Shown: positions 7,114 to 13,321 of the stretch, in pieces
Position numbering within the stretch: the stretch's first letter is position 1
Layout of the letters: every line of letters starts with the position of its first letter
Assembly (NCBI GenBank): GCA_022776785.1
Contig: JALFHA010000276.1
Span: forward strand, 1-13,321
Reading direction: 5' to 3'
Source of the DNA: Clostridiales bacterium
GTDB lineage: Bacteria; Bacillota; Clostridia; Christensenellales; Aristaeellaceae
Length of the DNA: 13,321 nt
Made by a program: the position numbers and the translations under genes
The notes under the pieces: model-generated
What the model was told of the DNA's origin: nothing
Seen by the model: the letters and a program-made list of their open reading frames with translations, nothing else
Databases searched by the model: none

Positions 7114-7896
7114 TCACAGCCATTTTTCGGCGAGAGCGTCGATAAAGCCCTCGTCAAGCAGCGCGCGCACCGCCTCGTCAATCGGAGCGCTCAGCGGCGA
7201 GCCCCTGAGCGTGGCGACGGCGTAGGGCTGTTCGCCGATTTTCATATCCACAAAGCTGCGGTCATCGTCAGCATAGCCCCATGCGATGCAGCCGTCCATG
7301 CACATCGCATCGACGGTGCCCGTCTCCAGCGCGCTGGACATCTCATCATAGGTGTCCATCGGGGCAAAGCGCACGGCATTTTCGCCCGTAAAGAGGCCCG
7401 TTTCCTCAAAGGCCATCGTAGCCTGCGCCTGCACATTGGAGGCTTTGAGCACGGCGACGCTGCAGCCGCGCAGGCCGCGCACCGTGCGGATCATCGAGGA
7501 ATTCTCCACCAGGATCATCAGGCTGTCCGTGTAATACGGCTCCGAAAAATCAAGCCGCGAGAGACGATCCTGCGTCACGGAAAAGCAGGCGATCACGCAA
7601 TCCGCCTCGCCTGCCTTCAGCACGCTCTCGCGCGTCTGCGGACTCACCGGCACGAACTGCGCGCCGTCATAGCCAAGTCGTGCAGCGAGCTCCGCGGCCA
7701 GATCGACCTCCAATCCATAATACCGCCCCGTTTTGGCGTTGCGAAAGGAAAAATCCGCCACATCGGAGCGAACGCCCACGCGCAGAAGCCCCTTGGACTC
7801 CTCTTTTTCTCCAAGCATCCCGCAGCCGCCGAGCAGCGCCATGCTGCACAGCAGCAGCGCAGCCAGCGCGCACAGGCCGAGCCTTCTTGTGTTCAT
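7114..7896 (-). CDS. Family-3 solute-binding lipoprotein (amino-acid type), orphan, 260 aa
   Basis: This is a periplasmic-type binding protein tethered by lipid. A lipobox LGGC at residues 22-25 follows a twin-Arg-containing hydrophobic signal. The mature part matches the bacterial extracellular solute-binding family 3: LRVGVRSD near 38-45, YGLEVDLA near 60-67, and SVTQDRLSRLDFSEPYY at 106-122. R111 sits where HisJ-like proteins hold the ligand's alpha-carboxylate, and D201 (in AMCMDG) sits near the position that holds the amino group, so amino-acid-like ligands are plausible. The usual Pro in the first strand region is absent, since the sequence reads DVADFSF. No ABC permease or ATPase gene is adjacent; the next gene is the Cache-MscS channel. 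The ATG at 7896 follows GGAGG by seven bases and is preferred over an ATG six codons upstream. It starts 18 bases after the VanZ-RDD stop. Confidence 0.9.
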   Translation of the reverse strand: MNTRRLGLCALAALLLCSMALLGGCGMLGEKEESKGLLRVGVRSDVADFSFRNAKTGRYYGLEVDLAAELAARLGYDGAQFVPVSPQTRESVLKAGEADCVIACFSVTQDRLSRLDFSEPYYTDSLMILVENSSMIRTVRGLRGCSVAVLKASNVQAQATMAFEETGLFTGENAVRFAPMDTYDEMSSALETGTVDAMCMDGCIAWGYADDDRSFVDMKIGEQPYAVATLRGSPLSAPIDEAVRALLDEGFIDALAEKWL

Positions 7897-7914
7897 CCGT
7901 GTCCCTCCTGTCAT

Positions 7915-9036
7915 CTATGCGGCGCGCGCGCGAATCACGCTGACCTCCCGCGTCCTGCTGAAGCGGCAGTGCAGAAGCTGTCCGCCGCGCATGAACGTGC
8001 GCAGCAGCGCAGCAAACCAGAATGCGGTTGCCACAGACACCATCGCCACCGCCAGCACTAGCCGCCACACCGGCAGCGTCTGCGCGCTGAGCAGGCGCAC
8101 AGCTTCCGTCGATACGCGGAATGCCGCGATGTACAGAATGCCCACATGCAGCACGCATTGCCACAGCTTCGGCCGCCCGCCGCCGCGCGCATCCTCCAGC
8201 CTCAGCCGCAGCAGCCGACGTCCCGGCGTGCGTCCGCCCATCAGCCACATCATCAGGCACATGAAGGCGAGGAAGGCGAGCATATCGTAGAGCGTCTCGC
8301 TCACGGGCAGGCTTTGCGCAAGCGCCCCGCGCAGCAGCCATGCGGCCATCCGCGCGAGGGTCGCGTCGATCAAAAACGCAAGCGCGCGGCGCAGCAGCGG
8401 CACGCGCTTTCCGCGCTTATCGGATACCTCGTCCAGCCTGTCGCGCGAGGGCAGGAAGGCCGTCGCCACAGGCGCGATGGCATAGCCGAGGCATCCGCCC
8501 AGCGTGTTGGCGATCAGGTCATCCACATCCGCCAGCCTGTACGGGCGCGGATAGATGAAAAACAGACCGCTGAGCTGCGTCAGCTCAAAGAACAGCGAGA
8601 GCAGAAAGCTGGCCGTCAGCGTCTTTTTGAAGCTCCAGCGGAAGTAGTAGCGCAGGTAGATGCCAAGGGGAACCAGCATGGCGACGTTGGCGGCGAACTG
8701 AAACAGATCCTTGCTCCTGAGCATTCCCAGCCACGTCTCTGGCTGAGAGACGGAGAAGCCCGTTGCACGCGCCGCATCCGCCACCCACCGAAACGGGATG
8801 GGCTGCACATACGGCTGCGTCATGGCGCGCACCGTTTCGATATCCTGAAGCGGCAGAATTGTCAGCAGGTCGGCGCACATCAGATAAAAGATGAAGGAAT
8901 ACACGATCACTGTGCGCATGAAGGGAATCGACCCGTGCCTGCGGTACTGGACGATCATATAAGGCAGAGTAAAGATGAGCGCCACCACGGGAAAGGTGAT
9001 GATGGCGAAGAGAATCGGTTCCGCATAGGCCTGCAT
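7915..9036 (-). CDS. VanZ-RDD fusion membrane protein, 373 aa
   Basis: This is an integral membrane protein with two known domains. The N-terminal part (about 10-195) is VanZ-like: NVAMLVPLGIYL at 117-128, FELTQ at 150-154 and the signature RLADVDDLIANTLGG at 167-181. A charged linker (about 197-217) leads to an RDD domain (about 217-350), with RRALAFLIDATLARMAA and GGRTPGRRLLRLRLEDARGG, the Arg/Asp pattern that names the family. VanZ confers low-level teicoplanin resistance in enterococci by an unsettled mechanism; RDD domains have been linked to transport or ion exchange in some bacteria. A role in envelope homeostasis is the most that can be inferred, and resistance should not be assumed. 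AAAGGAG lies eight bases before the ATG at 9036. The gene begins 30 bases after the Bax-inhibitor-like gene, across a run of nine C's, and ends 18 bases before the lipoprotein gene. Confidence 0.9.
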   Translation of the reverse strand: MQAYAEPILFAIITFPVVALIFTLPYMIVQYRRHGSIPFMRTVIVYSFIFYLMCADLLTILPLQDIETVRAMTQPYVQPIPFRWVADAARATGFSVSQPETWLGMLRSKDLFQFAANVAMLVPLGIYLRYYFRWSFKKTLTASFLLSLFFELTQLSGLFFIYPRPYRLADVDDLIANTLGGCLGYAIAPVATAFLPSRDRLDEVSDKRGKRVPLLRRALAFLIDATLARMAAWLLRGALAQSLPVSETLYDMLAFLAFMCLMMWLMGGRTPGRRLLRLRLEDARGGGRPKLWQCVLHVGILYIAAFRVSTEAVRLLSAQTLPVWRLVLAVAMVSVATAFWFAALLRTFMRGGQLLHCRFSRTREVSVIRARAA

Positions 9037-9057
9037 AGTCGGCGCTCCTTTGTGCTT

Positions 9058-9066
9058 GGGGGGGGG
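9058..9066 (-). repeat. Nine-base C homopolymer between stop codon and ribosome binding site
   Basis: The minus strand reads TAA followed directly by nine C's, then AAGCACAAAGGAG and the VanZ-RDD start. The tract therefore fills part of the 30-base spacer between two co-directional genes. G/C runs of this length are prone to slippage in replication and to sequencing error. A length change here would not shift any reading frame but could alter spacing or mRNA structure near the ribosome binding site. Confidence 0.9.
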
Positions 9067-9891
9067 TTACTTCTTTTTGCTGGCCTCGCTGGCCTTGATC
9101 ACCAGATCGAGAATCTTGAAATACAGCCAGATCACCGAGTAGCACAGCGCAAAGGCGGCCACCCACTCGTACTTGATATCCAGCCTGCGCTCCACCATGC
9201 GCTGCATCTCGTCAAAATCCACCAGCAGGAACAGCGCCGCGATGACGACATACACCACCGAAATGCCGATGCTCACCAGCGGATCCCCGACAAAGAGCGC
9301 CGCCACCGGGCGAAGCCCCGGCACCAGCGCGCAGATCAGCAGCAGCAGACCTCCGGCAATCGTGCTCAGAAACAGCGTGGTAATCACCGTGCGCAGCTTT
9401 TTCGTCACGCGCACGACGCCCTTTGAATAGAGCAGGGCCATGGCCGTCACCGTCGCCACCGTCAGCACGAAGGCCAGCAGGATCAGCGGCTGGTAGGAGG
9501 GCATCATCAGGCCCATGAAGTTGACCAGATAGCCGGCGCTGATGCAGAACAGCGAGCCCGTCACGGGGATGGTTCTGTGCAGCGTGACCGCCAGAAGCGG
9601 CATGATGATGAAGATCAGGCCGCACACGACGGCGGCGGCCGCAGCGGGCACAGAGAAGGTTACAAGCTCCCCCTCCACGCTCATGGTCATGGGCGATATG
9701 CTCTGCAGCACGACGGCCAGGGCCACGCCCACGGCGATCATCACCAGAAAGAAGCCGCACTTCCCCGCAATGCCCGCATAGGTGACGGAGGCTTCGCTCG
9801 TCTCATCCAGCTTGCTCAGCTTGCGGATGATGGGGTTGGTCGTCTGGCTGAGGATGGAGCTCCTCTGCTTGCTGTCAACTGTCTGTTCCAT
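9067..9891 (-). CDS. Bax inhibitor-1/YccA-like seven-helix membrane protein, 274 aa
   Basis: This is a polytopic membrane protein of the bacterial Bax inhibitor-1-like family. After a polar N-terminus comes NPIIRKLS, and about seven hydrophobic helices follow between residues 45 and 262. The closing LLVDFDEMQRMVERR, the KYEWVAAFALCYSVIWLY segment and the C-terminal Lys-rich tail are the family's typical ending. The conserved acidic residues in the DFDEM stretch correspond to the region implicated in pH-sensitive calcium leak in the structurally studied bacterial homolog; activity here is not demonstrated. Length fits the family. I start at the ATG at 9891, where the NPIIRKLS segment falls near the N-terminus and AGGTGAG/AAGGA sequences lie just upstream. 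An ATG 28 codons earlier would run through the terminator hairpin and gives a non-family extension. It is the first gene of the four-gene membrane cluster. Confidence 0.85.
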   Translation of the reverse strand: MEQTVDSKQRSSILSQTTNPIIRKLSKLDETSEASVTYAGIAGKCGFFLVMIAVGVALAVVLQSISPMTMSVEGELVTFSVPAAAAAVVCGLIFIIMPLLAVTLHRTIPVTGSLFCISAGYLVNFMGLMMPSYQPLILLAFVLTVATVTAMALLYSKGVVRVTKKLRTVITTLFLSTIAGGLLLLICALVPGLRPVAALFVGDPLVSIGISVVYVVIAALFLLVDFDEMQRMVERRLDIKYEWVAAFALCYSVIWLYFKILDLVIKASEASKKK

Positions 9892-9916
9892 ATTCCTTCT
9901 CTCACCTTTCCAGTAT

Positions 9917-9969
9917 AAAAATGACGCATGCCGCCGGGCGGAAGGAGCCTGCTCCCCCGCCCGGCAGCA
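9917..9969 (-). terminator. GC-rich hairpin terminator after the M16 peptidase gene
   Basis: Arms GCCGGGCGG (9933-9941) and CCGCCCGGC (9957-9965) pair perfectly over 9 bp. The stem extends outward by TGC/GCA past one mismatch and inward by GGAG/CTCC around a four-base loop. Read on the minus strand, the stem is followed after eight bases by TTTTT (9921-9917). It lies about 105 bases beyond the peptidase stop and 22-60 bases before the Bax-inhibitor-like start. The T-tract is displaced from the stem, so termination may be partial, letting some transcripts continue into the membrane cluster. Confidence 0.6.
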
Positions 9970-10073
9970 CCGCAAGTCAATCCATGCTAAACCGGCACGA
10001 TGCCGTCTGCATCACCCGACGAAATACTCGACCGAAAACGGAGCTTTGCAGAAGGATTTACAGAGTGAAGGGC
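9970..10073. other. Short intergenic stretch with minor hairpins only
   Basis: This 104-base stretch between the peptidase stop and the GC-rich hairpin contains a small inverted repeat, CGGCA-TCG-TGCCG on the minus strand near 10000-10012, and a lone TTGACT. No good -10 element lies at the right distance from it. No small open reading frame with a ribosome binding site was found. Confidence 0.5.
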
Positions 10074-13000
10074 TTACGCCGCATCCTGAGCGCTCTCGGT
10101 TTCCTCTGCGGCCTCCTCAGCGCCCTCTTGCGCAGCTTCTTCGCCCGCTGCATCCCCGTCTGACCAGTCCCCGCCGGGCATTTCCAGCATGTCGCCCATA
10201 CCGCTGCCGGAGAACATGAAGCAGTCATCCGTCCTGACAAACATGCCGCTGTTCTCCTCCACCAGCTTCTGGCTGTGGACGGATATCCGCGCACCCTTTT
10301 CGGCGAGCACATCACACAAGCCTGCCAGCTCGCGGATGTCCTCTACCGTAGTCTGCTTCGCCTCGTGCATGTAGCGCAGCGTATCGGAGAAGGAGTCTCG
10401 GCAGTTCAGCTTGTCAGAAACGGCCTGCTCACCGCCGGTCATCGGTCCCATCGGCATGGACATCTCGGAGAACACGCTGACGATAAAGCCGTCGATGTCC
10501 TCCTGCGTCAGCTCCAGCGAGCGCACCATGTCGCCCAGGCTGTCATAGATGTCAAAGGTTTCCGCCAGCTTCGGGTCACGGTAGCTGTACATCAGCACGC
10601 CGGTTCTGCCCGCCTGCATCGAGGCGCCATAGCTGGAGTTCTTGAAGCGCAGCTCAGGCATCAGCACCTTGTCCACGACCAGCCCGGTGAAGACCTTGAG
10701 CTTGCCGGTGAGCTCATAGCCGGTATCCTCAAAGCTCACGGCCATCGCGTTGTAGCCGACGTCGATATCCATCGGGAAGGCGATGCTCTCCGGCAGCTCC
10801 TCCATCAGCTCGGCGTAATTGTAGTGGATACCCGGCTCGGCAGCAAGCTCGCTGGCGAGCCTCATACCCTCGGCGATGACCGCATCGTTGTTCTCCGCGG
10901 AGCCCACAGTGCAGACGGTCAGGTTCTCCACGCGCATCGCATCGAGCAGCAGCGCCTTGCCGTTTTCAAGCAGCGCGCTCAGCTCCTCGTCGCTCCAGTT
11001 GCCCAAATCCATCGTCGTCGTGAACCGCTCTCCCATATTGGCCAGCGCAGAGAAGCGACCCGCATCGCTGGTGTAGCCCGGCAGAATCATCGACAGAATC
11101 GTCGACGGATCCATCGCCAGGTAGATGGAGCCCATCTGGTTGTTCGTGTTAATCATCAGGCGCGCGTTGACTACGTCCGACGTGTCGGTGCGCCAGATCA
11201 GCTCGCGCGCCAGCTCAAAGCAGGCGGCCAGATTCTCCGGCAGGCACTCCCAGCTCACCTTGACGACGGGCTTGAAGCCGCCGTCCTCCGTGAGCACGGT
11301 GTTGCGCGTGATGCTCATGCCCGTGCTGATGGCCATAGCCGCCGTGGAGATCGCGTCAGAGGTGTAGTTTTCCGTGTCAATCGAGCCGACAAGCTGGATA
11401 TAGGTGTCAAACGCGTCATACTGCTCATAGGGCACGTTGTCCGCCGTAAACACGAGCTGTACGCTCACCAGCTCATCGGAGTTAACGTCCGCGCGGATGA
11501 TGCGCACGCCGTCCTGCACGGTCTCCTCCGCCTCGTAGCGGACGATCTCCTCCGGCAGCGTCTGCGCATCGACCACCTTCACGGAATCGATCATCGTGCT
11601 GGCGGCGTTGGCCTCCGTCCACTCGGCAAAGTCCTTCGTGCGTGCGATGAGCGCAGCGCGCTCCTCGTCGGTCATGTCCTCCTTCATCCGGGCAAGGCGT
11701 TCCTCCTCAGCGGCGTTCTTCTTTTCAAGCTCGCCGGGCGCGGTGACATACACGCCGTAAGCGCTCGTCTCCGGGTTCACCAGATACTTTTCCGCGATGG
11801 CGCGCATGGTCTCCGCGTCAGCCAGCTCAGCAGCCTCGGCCATGCGGCGGTCATTCTCCGTGTAGGCCATCACATCGCCCTGCGGACCCCACAGGGTGGC
11901 AATCGTCGCGCCGATGCCGATGCCCTTGTGGTTGTTCTCGCGCGACTGAACGATCTGCAGCCTGAAAGCGGAGGCGGCAGCCTTCATCTTCTCGCCGTCC
12001 ACGCCCTTCTCTGCGGTCAGGGCAAGGCCTTCCTCGAGCAGCGCCCGGACGCGCTGCGCATCCTCCTGTGCCGCACCGATGACATTGAAGTAAAGCATCG
12101 GGGAGGGATCGCTGCTCAGATTCGCGCCGACAGACACAGCAGGCATCTCCTGCGCAAAGAGATCATAGAGCGGCGAACCGTCGACCACATACATGCTGAT
12201 AAACAGCTTGAGCACATCCAGCTCATGCTCCGTTGCGCCGTCAAGCGGGATACCGTAGTAGATGTAGGCCTCCTTCGCAGAATCCGCGGAAACCGGAATC
12301 GTCTCCTTCACCTCGACATGACCCGAGATGGGCGTATAGCCATCGTCCGTGAGCACGATCTCCTGCCGGTCATACCGTCTGATCTCCTCATCGATCAGCT
12401 TGAGGAACGGCTCGGGATCGAGCTTGCCGTAGAGCACGGTCAGCGAGTTGGAGGGATGGTAGTACCTGTCGTGGAAATCCTTGAGCTCCTGCCAGGTCAT
12501 CTCCGGGATGTAGTCCGGGTCGCCGCCATTGAACGCGGCAAACCGGCTGCCCGGGTACATCATCTTCGTCGCGCGCACCCGGGAGAGCGCAATCGGGCTG
12601 GTGTGCGCCTTCATCTCGGAATACACCGTGCCCGTCAGCGTGATGGGCGAATCCTCGTCCGCCAGCTCGTAGCGGTAAGCCTCGCGCATCATCGAACGCT
12701 CATCCGTCATAATCAGCGGATGATACAGTCCGGCCATCGTGTAATCCGCGAACGCCAGAAGCTGCTCCTCGGAGAGTGAGGCGGAATCAAACGTCGTGTT
12801 GGAGATATACGTCCCCGCATTGAGGTAGGTGTTGTAGGTCTGGTTGATCATCGAGAAGAACAGCGAGGGATCGGGGTACTTCTCCGAGCCGCCCAGCGTG
12901 CTGTGCTCGTAGACATGCGGGATGCCCTTGTCGCTCTCCGCCGGGGTTCGGAAGGACACCGTGAAGCTGCGCTCCGTGTCCTCGCACGGGATATAGACGA

Positions 13001-13190
13001 GCAGCGCGCCCGTCTTCTCGTGCTCCATGTGCACGAAATCGAGGTCGTACTGCTGATTGTGGACGATCTGCGTCACCTTGAAGCCGCACAGCTCGTCACC
13101 AACCGCAAGCATCTCCTGCTCCTGTGCAGCGGCGCCCAGCGCGAAAAGCACCAACATCGCCGCCAGCAGGGGAATCAACCATTTTTTCAT
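10074..13190 (-). CDS. Secreted M16C (PreP/insulinase-type) zinc metallopeptidase, 1038 aa
   Basis: This is a peptidase of the presequence-protease subgroup (M16C), which cleaves unfolded peptides inside a closed two-half chamber. The inverted zinc motif HVYEH is at residues 92-96, and the distal ligand E192 in VYSEMK lies 96 residues on, as expected. The N-half also shows FRTPAESDKGIP, LGGSEKYPDPSLFF and GGDPDYIPEMTWQELKDFH followed by YYHPSNS, all close to PreP. The C-half keeps an SYRDP segment near the end. The protein is slightly longer than typical bacterial homologs of about 970 residues because of two additions: an N-terminal signal peptide (about 1-22, cut near AAA/QEQ, no lipobox) and a Glu/Ala/Asp-rich tail covering roughly the last 35 residues. 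The ATG at 13190 has AGGAG seven bases upstream. The reading frame stays open further upstream but lacks another good start. A likely role is degradation of extracellular peptides. Confidence 0.95.
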   Translation of the reverse strand: MKKWLIPLLAAMLVLFALGAAAQEQEMLAVGDELCGFKVTQIVHNQQYDLDFVHMEHEKTGALLVYIPCEDTERSFTVSFRTPAESDKGIPHVYEHSTLGGSEKYPDPSLFFSMINQTYNTYLNAGTYISNTTFDSASLSEEQLLAFADYTMAGLYHPLIMTDERSMMREAYRYELADEDSPITLTGTVYSEMKAHTSPIALSRVRATKMMYPGSRFAAFNGGDPDYIPEMTWQELKDFHDRYYHPSNSLTVLYGKLDPEPFLKLIDEEIRRYDRQEIVLTDDGYTPISGHVEVKETIPVSADSAKEAYIYYGIPLDGATEHELDVLKLFISMYVVDGSPLYDLFAQEMPAVSVGANLSSDPSPMLYFNVIGAAQEDAQRVRALLEEGLALTAEKGVDGEKMKAAASAFRLQIVQSRENNHKGIGIGATIATLWGPQGDVMAYTENDRRMAEAAELADAETMRAIAEKYLVNPETSAYGVYVTAPGELEKKNAAEEERLARMKEDMTDEERAALIARTKDFAEWTEANAASTMIDSVKVVDAQTLPEEIVRYEAEETVQDGVRIIRADVNSDELVSVQLVFTADNVPYEQYDAFDTYIQLVGSIDTENYTSDAISTAAMAISTGMSITRNTVLTEDGGFKPVVKVSWECLPENLAACFELARELIWRTDTSDVVNARLMINTNNQMGSIYLAMDPSTILSMILPGYTSDAGRFSALANMGERFTTTMDLGNWSDEELSALLENGKALLLDAMRVENLTVCTVGSAENNDAVIAEGMRLASELAAEPGIHYNYAELMEELPESIAFPMDIDVGYNAMAVSFEDTGYELTGKLKVFTGLVVDKVLMPELRFKNSSYGASMQAGRTGVLMYSYRDPKLAETFDIYDSLGDMVRSLELTQEDIDGFIVSVFSEMSMPMGPMTGGEQAVSDKLNCRDSFSDTLRYMHEAKQTTVEDIRELAGLCDVLAEKGARISVHSQKLVEENSGMFVRTDDCFMFSGSGMGDMLEMPGGDWSDGDAAGEEAAQEGAEEAAEETESAQDAA

Positions 13191-13242
13191 CGTCTTTCTC
13201 CTATTTCCAATCGTCATTGTGTACTGTACCGACTTCAAAGCA

Positions 13243-13280
13243 CATCCGCCGCCCTGTGCATCGGGCAAGGGCGGCGGATG
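13243..13280 (-). terminator. Perfect 13-bp GC-rich hairpin upstream of the peptidase gene
   Basis: CATCCGCCGCCCT (13243-13255) is perfectly complementary to AGGGCGGCGGATG (13268-13280), with a 12-base loop. It begins 20 bases after a TGA in a frame that reads Glu-Trp-Tyr-Gly-Gly-Leu at the window edge, a usual position for a terminator of an upstream minus-strand gene. On the minus strand the stem is followed by TGTGCTTTGAAG, a poor T-tract, so factor-independent termination may be weak. It could instead be a leader structure if transcription starts further upstream. Confidence 0.5.
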
Positions 13281-13299
13281 CAGCTCATTTGTATTCTCG

Positions 13300-13321
13300 T
13301 CACAGACCGCCGTACCATTCC
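13300..13321 (-). CDS. Possible 3' end of an upstream gene (partial)
   Basis: The last bases of the window, read on the minus strand, give the codons for E-W-Y-G-G-L and then TGA at 13302-13300. A stop codon shortly before a strong hairpin is the normal end of a gene, so this may be the tail of a neighbour continuing beyond the window. Six codons are too few to prove coding or identify a product. Confidence 0.25.

Noticed and set aside
7915..9036. Glycopeptide resistance gene call from the VanZ domain
   Set aside because: No other van genes are present, and most VanZ-like proteins in Clostridia are not shown to confer resistance.
8146..9426. Plus-strand open frame spanning the VanZ-RDD and BI-1-like genes
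   Set aside because: It runs antisense across two real genes and their spacer and is dominated by Gln, His and Arg.
9912..9917. TATACT on the minus strand as a -10 element for the membrane cluster
   Set aside because: The position 17 bases upstream reads CGCCCG, with no -35 and no extended -10. The A/T run is better explained as the T-tract after the hairpin.
9892..9975. Upstream ATG giving a longer Bax-inhibitor-like protein
   Set aside because: The extension would be read through the terminator hairpin, is not family-like, and the ATG at 9891 has purine-rich Shine-Dalgarno sequence nearby.
10275..12779. Very long open frame on the plus strand opposite the M16 peptidase
   Set aside because: It is rich in Arg, His, Gln and Leu with no domain pattern, starts without a ribosome binding site and lies wholly antisense to a clear gene. 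It is a by-product of high GC and codon bias.
13191..13242. Promoter directly upstream of the M16 gene (TTGAAG with a 17-base spacer)
   Set aside because: The matching -10 would be GACGAT, only three of six consensus positions, so I do not call it.
13191..13268. Upstream ATG extending the M16 peptidase by 26 codons
   Set aside because: It starts inside the 13-bp hairpin region and would bury the signal peptide; AGGAG precedes the ATG at 13190.

Overview
This window is a compact, high-GC stretch from a bacterial chromosome. Every convincing gene lies on the minus strand, so transcription runs from high to low coordinates. The organism looks like a Gram-positive-type member of the Clostridia, possibly a gut lineage near the Christensenellales or Oscillospirales. 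The reasons are strong AGGAGG-type ribosome binding sites, Sec signal peptides of the MKK-plus-hydrophobic type, a lipobox solute-binding protein, SH3b wall-type domains, a VanZ/RDD protein and a PreP-like M16C peptidase. This placement is an inference from style, not from a marker gene. No rRNA, tRNA, CRISPR array, insertion sequence or integrase was seen, and no gap between genes exceeds 300 bases.

Layout, in the direction of transcription. (1) At 13190-10074 is a secreted M16C zinc metallopeptidase with intact HxxEH and distal Glu ligands and an unusual acidic tail. A perfect 13-bp hairpin just upstream probably ends a neighbouring transcript, and a GC-rich hairpin with a T-tract follows the gene. 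(2) At 9891-4082 is a tight run of four membrane or envelope genes: a Bax inhibitor-1-like seven-helix protein, a VanZ-RDD fusion, an orphan family-3 solute-binding lipoprotein with no ABC transporter partner, and a 1006-residue MscS-type channel carrying two duplicated extracellular Cache-like sensor modules. The last three are separated by only 11-30 bases. (3) A 158-bp regulatory gap (3924-4081) holds two 7-bp direct repeats at an 11-bp period, 11 bases before a TATGAT -10-like element, then leader hairpins. (4) At 3923-26 are five consecutive small secreted-protein genes: two SH3b paralogs, two paralogs of an unrecognised 180-residue family, and one unrecognised 491-residue protein.

The most interesting candidate system is the lipoprotein/channel pair. 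A binding protein of the amino-acid class is encoded 11 bases ahead of a mechanosensitive-type channel with a duplicated outward-facing sensor, which suggests a ligand-modulated or ligand-gated MscS channel. The secreted operon behind it has a promoter geometry typical of OmpR/PhoB-family response regulators, so the region as a whole reads as an envelope sensing and remodelling locus. The molecular roles of the secreted paralogs are unknown.
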